Shown here: positions 63,457-64,000 of the stretch, piece after piece
Position numbering within the stretch: position 1 is the stretch's first letter
How the letters are laid out: every line of letters begins with the position of its first letter
Assembly: GCA_950295325.1 (NCBI GenBank)
Contig: CATNTY010000002.1
Span: forward strand, 40,001-104,000
Reading direction: 5' to 3'
DNA: 64,000 nt
DNA from: Polytrichum commune
Lineage: Eukaryota > Streptophyta > Polytrichopsida > Polytrichales > Polytrichaceae
Notes under the pieces: generated by a model
Told to the model about the DNA's origin: nothing
The model's input: only the letters and a program-made list of their open reading frames with translations
The model's database searches: none
Position numbers and translations under genes: made by a program

Positions 63457-64000
63457 ATGAAATCATATTGGACACAAAGTTTCTATTGGTTAACAAATAC
63501 TCCATATCGTTCTTTAGAACGAGCTTATAAAGCAAGTAAACAAATACGATCTATAAAAAACGATTATATTTCTTATAAAAATATGGTTTCATCATCAAGA
63601 CGATCTTCACAAGCAATAATGCTATATATAAATACAAATTTAAATAACTGCGTATTTTTAATATATTGGAGTCTTTTAGAATATAAAATTAGTTTTTTTT
63701 TTTTTAACTTCTTGAATAATATAGTATTAATTATATTAAAAACTTTTAATTCTTTTTCTTCAAAAGATCTTAATTCTCATAAATTTTTCATGAAATTTCA
63801 GCAACAAATTTTTCTATTTTTTAAACAATATTTTTTGAATTTTTGGAGAATTTTTTTAAATATTTTCTCTTTTTTTTCTTCTCAAAATATTATTAGAAAA
63901 AATCCTGAAAATTTAAAGAATAATAAAATGAATTGGAAAGAAAAAAAAAAAATGAAAAGTTTTTTCATTTCAAGGAATTTTATTAAAAAAAATTCAAGAG
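63457..64000 (+). CDS. cemA: chloroplast envelope membrane protein CemA, 5' part
   Basis: CemA is an inner-envelope protein tied to proton extrusion and carbon uptake. The window ends after 181 open codons, so the C-terminal transmembrane region is not visible. The N-terminus MKSYWTQSFYWLTNTPYRSL and KASKQIRSIKNDYISYKNMV is recognisable, followed by low-complexity Phe/Asn/Lys-rich sequence with hydrophobic stretches. The position 104 nt after ycf4 agrees with the usual psaI-ycf4-cemA-petA order. No strong ribosome-binding site precedes the ATG. Confidence 0.88.
   Translation, partial: MKSYWTQSFYWLTNTPYRSLERAYKASKQIRSIKNDYISYKNMVSSSRRSSQAIMLYINTNLNNCVFLIYWSLLEYKISFFFFNFLNNIVLIILKTFNSFSSKDLNSHKFFMKFQQQIFLFFKQYFLNFWRIFLNIFSFFSSQNIIRKNPENLKNNKMNWKEKKKMKSFFISRNFIKKNSR

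Overview
This window is a piece of a land-plant chloroplast genome. Base composition is very AT-rich, the genes are the photosynthesis, NDH, transcription and translation genes of a plastid, and most introns are group II. Retention of chlB, psaM, psb30, ycf66, petN and trnR-CCG, an accD of about 315 codons, single-copy ycf2, and rps12(3')-rps7-ndhB-trnL-CAA lying next to single-copy genes point to a bryophyte. The order is liverwort-like, but a moss that kept petN cannot be excluded. The 512-codon matK and 2332-codon ycf2 are longer than I remember for Marchantia polymorpha (about 370 and 2136), so it is probably not that species. No nuclear, bacterial, phage, transposon or CRISPR sequence was seen.

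Layout. 1-5.3 kb: rps12 last exon, rps7, ndhB, trnL-CAA, psbM, ycf66, petN(-). 5.6-21.7 kb: trnC(-), then the rpoB-rpoC1-rpoC2-rps2-atpI-atpH-atpF-atpA cluster. 21.8-27.2 kb: small genes and tRNAs on both strands (trnR-UCU, trnG-UCC, psb30, psaM, trnS-GCU, psbI, psbK, trnQ), chlB and an unassigned 56-codon frame. 27.4-31.4 kb: trnK with matK in its intron, psbA, trnH. 31.8-38.8 kb: ycf2. 39-43.2 kb: trnD-trnY-trnE(-), trnT-GGU, psbD-psbC, trnS-UGA(-). 43.4-51.4 kb: psbZ, trnG-GCC, trnfM(-), rps14-psaB-psaA(-), ycf3(-). 51.6-58.7 kb: trnS-GGA, rps4(-), trnT-UGU(-), trnL-UAA, trnF, ndhJ-ndhK-ndhC(-), trnV(-), trnM, atpE-atpB(-). 59.3-64 kb: rbcL, trnR-CCG, accD, psaI, ycf4 and the start of cemA, cut by the window end.

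Together these genes supply parts of photosystems I and II, the plastid ATP synthase, the NDH complex, Rubisco, the plastid-encoded RNA polymerase, ribosomal proteins, 22 tRNAs, the splicing factor MatK, a chlorophyll-synthesis subunit (ChlB) and a carboxylase subunit (AccD). Every reading frame appears intact; split genes rejoin in frame at consensus group II (GTGYG...AY) or group I boundaries.

No new gene system was found. The most interesting observations are structural: a 109-bp, 107/109-identical inverted repeat linking the 3' ends and spacers of trnS-GCU and trnS-UGA 19.2 kb apart; a series of perfect inverted repeats of 16-41 bp at transcription-unit ends, including a 70-bp perfect palindrome after atpH; a small unassigned frame with a good ribosome-binding site and its own hairpin where vascular plants carry rps16; an atypical domain V in the ycf66 intron; and an acceptor-stem mismatch in trnR-CCG.
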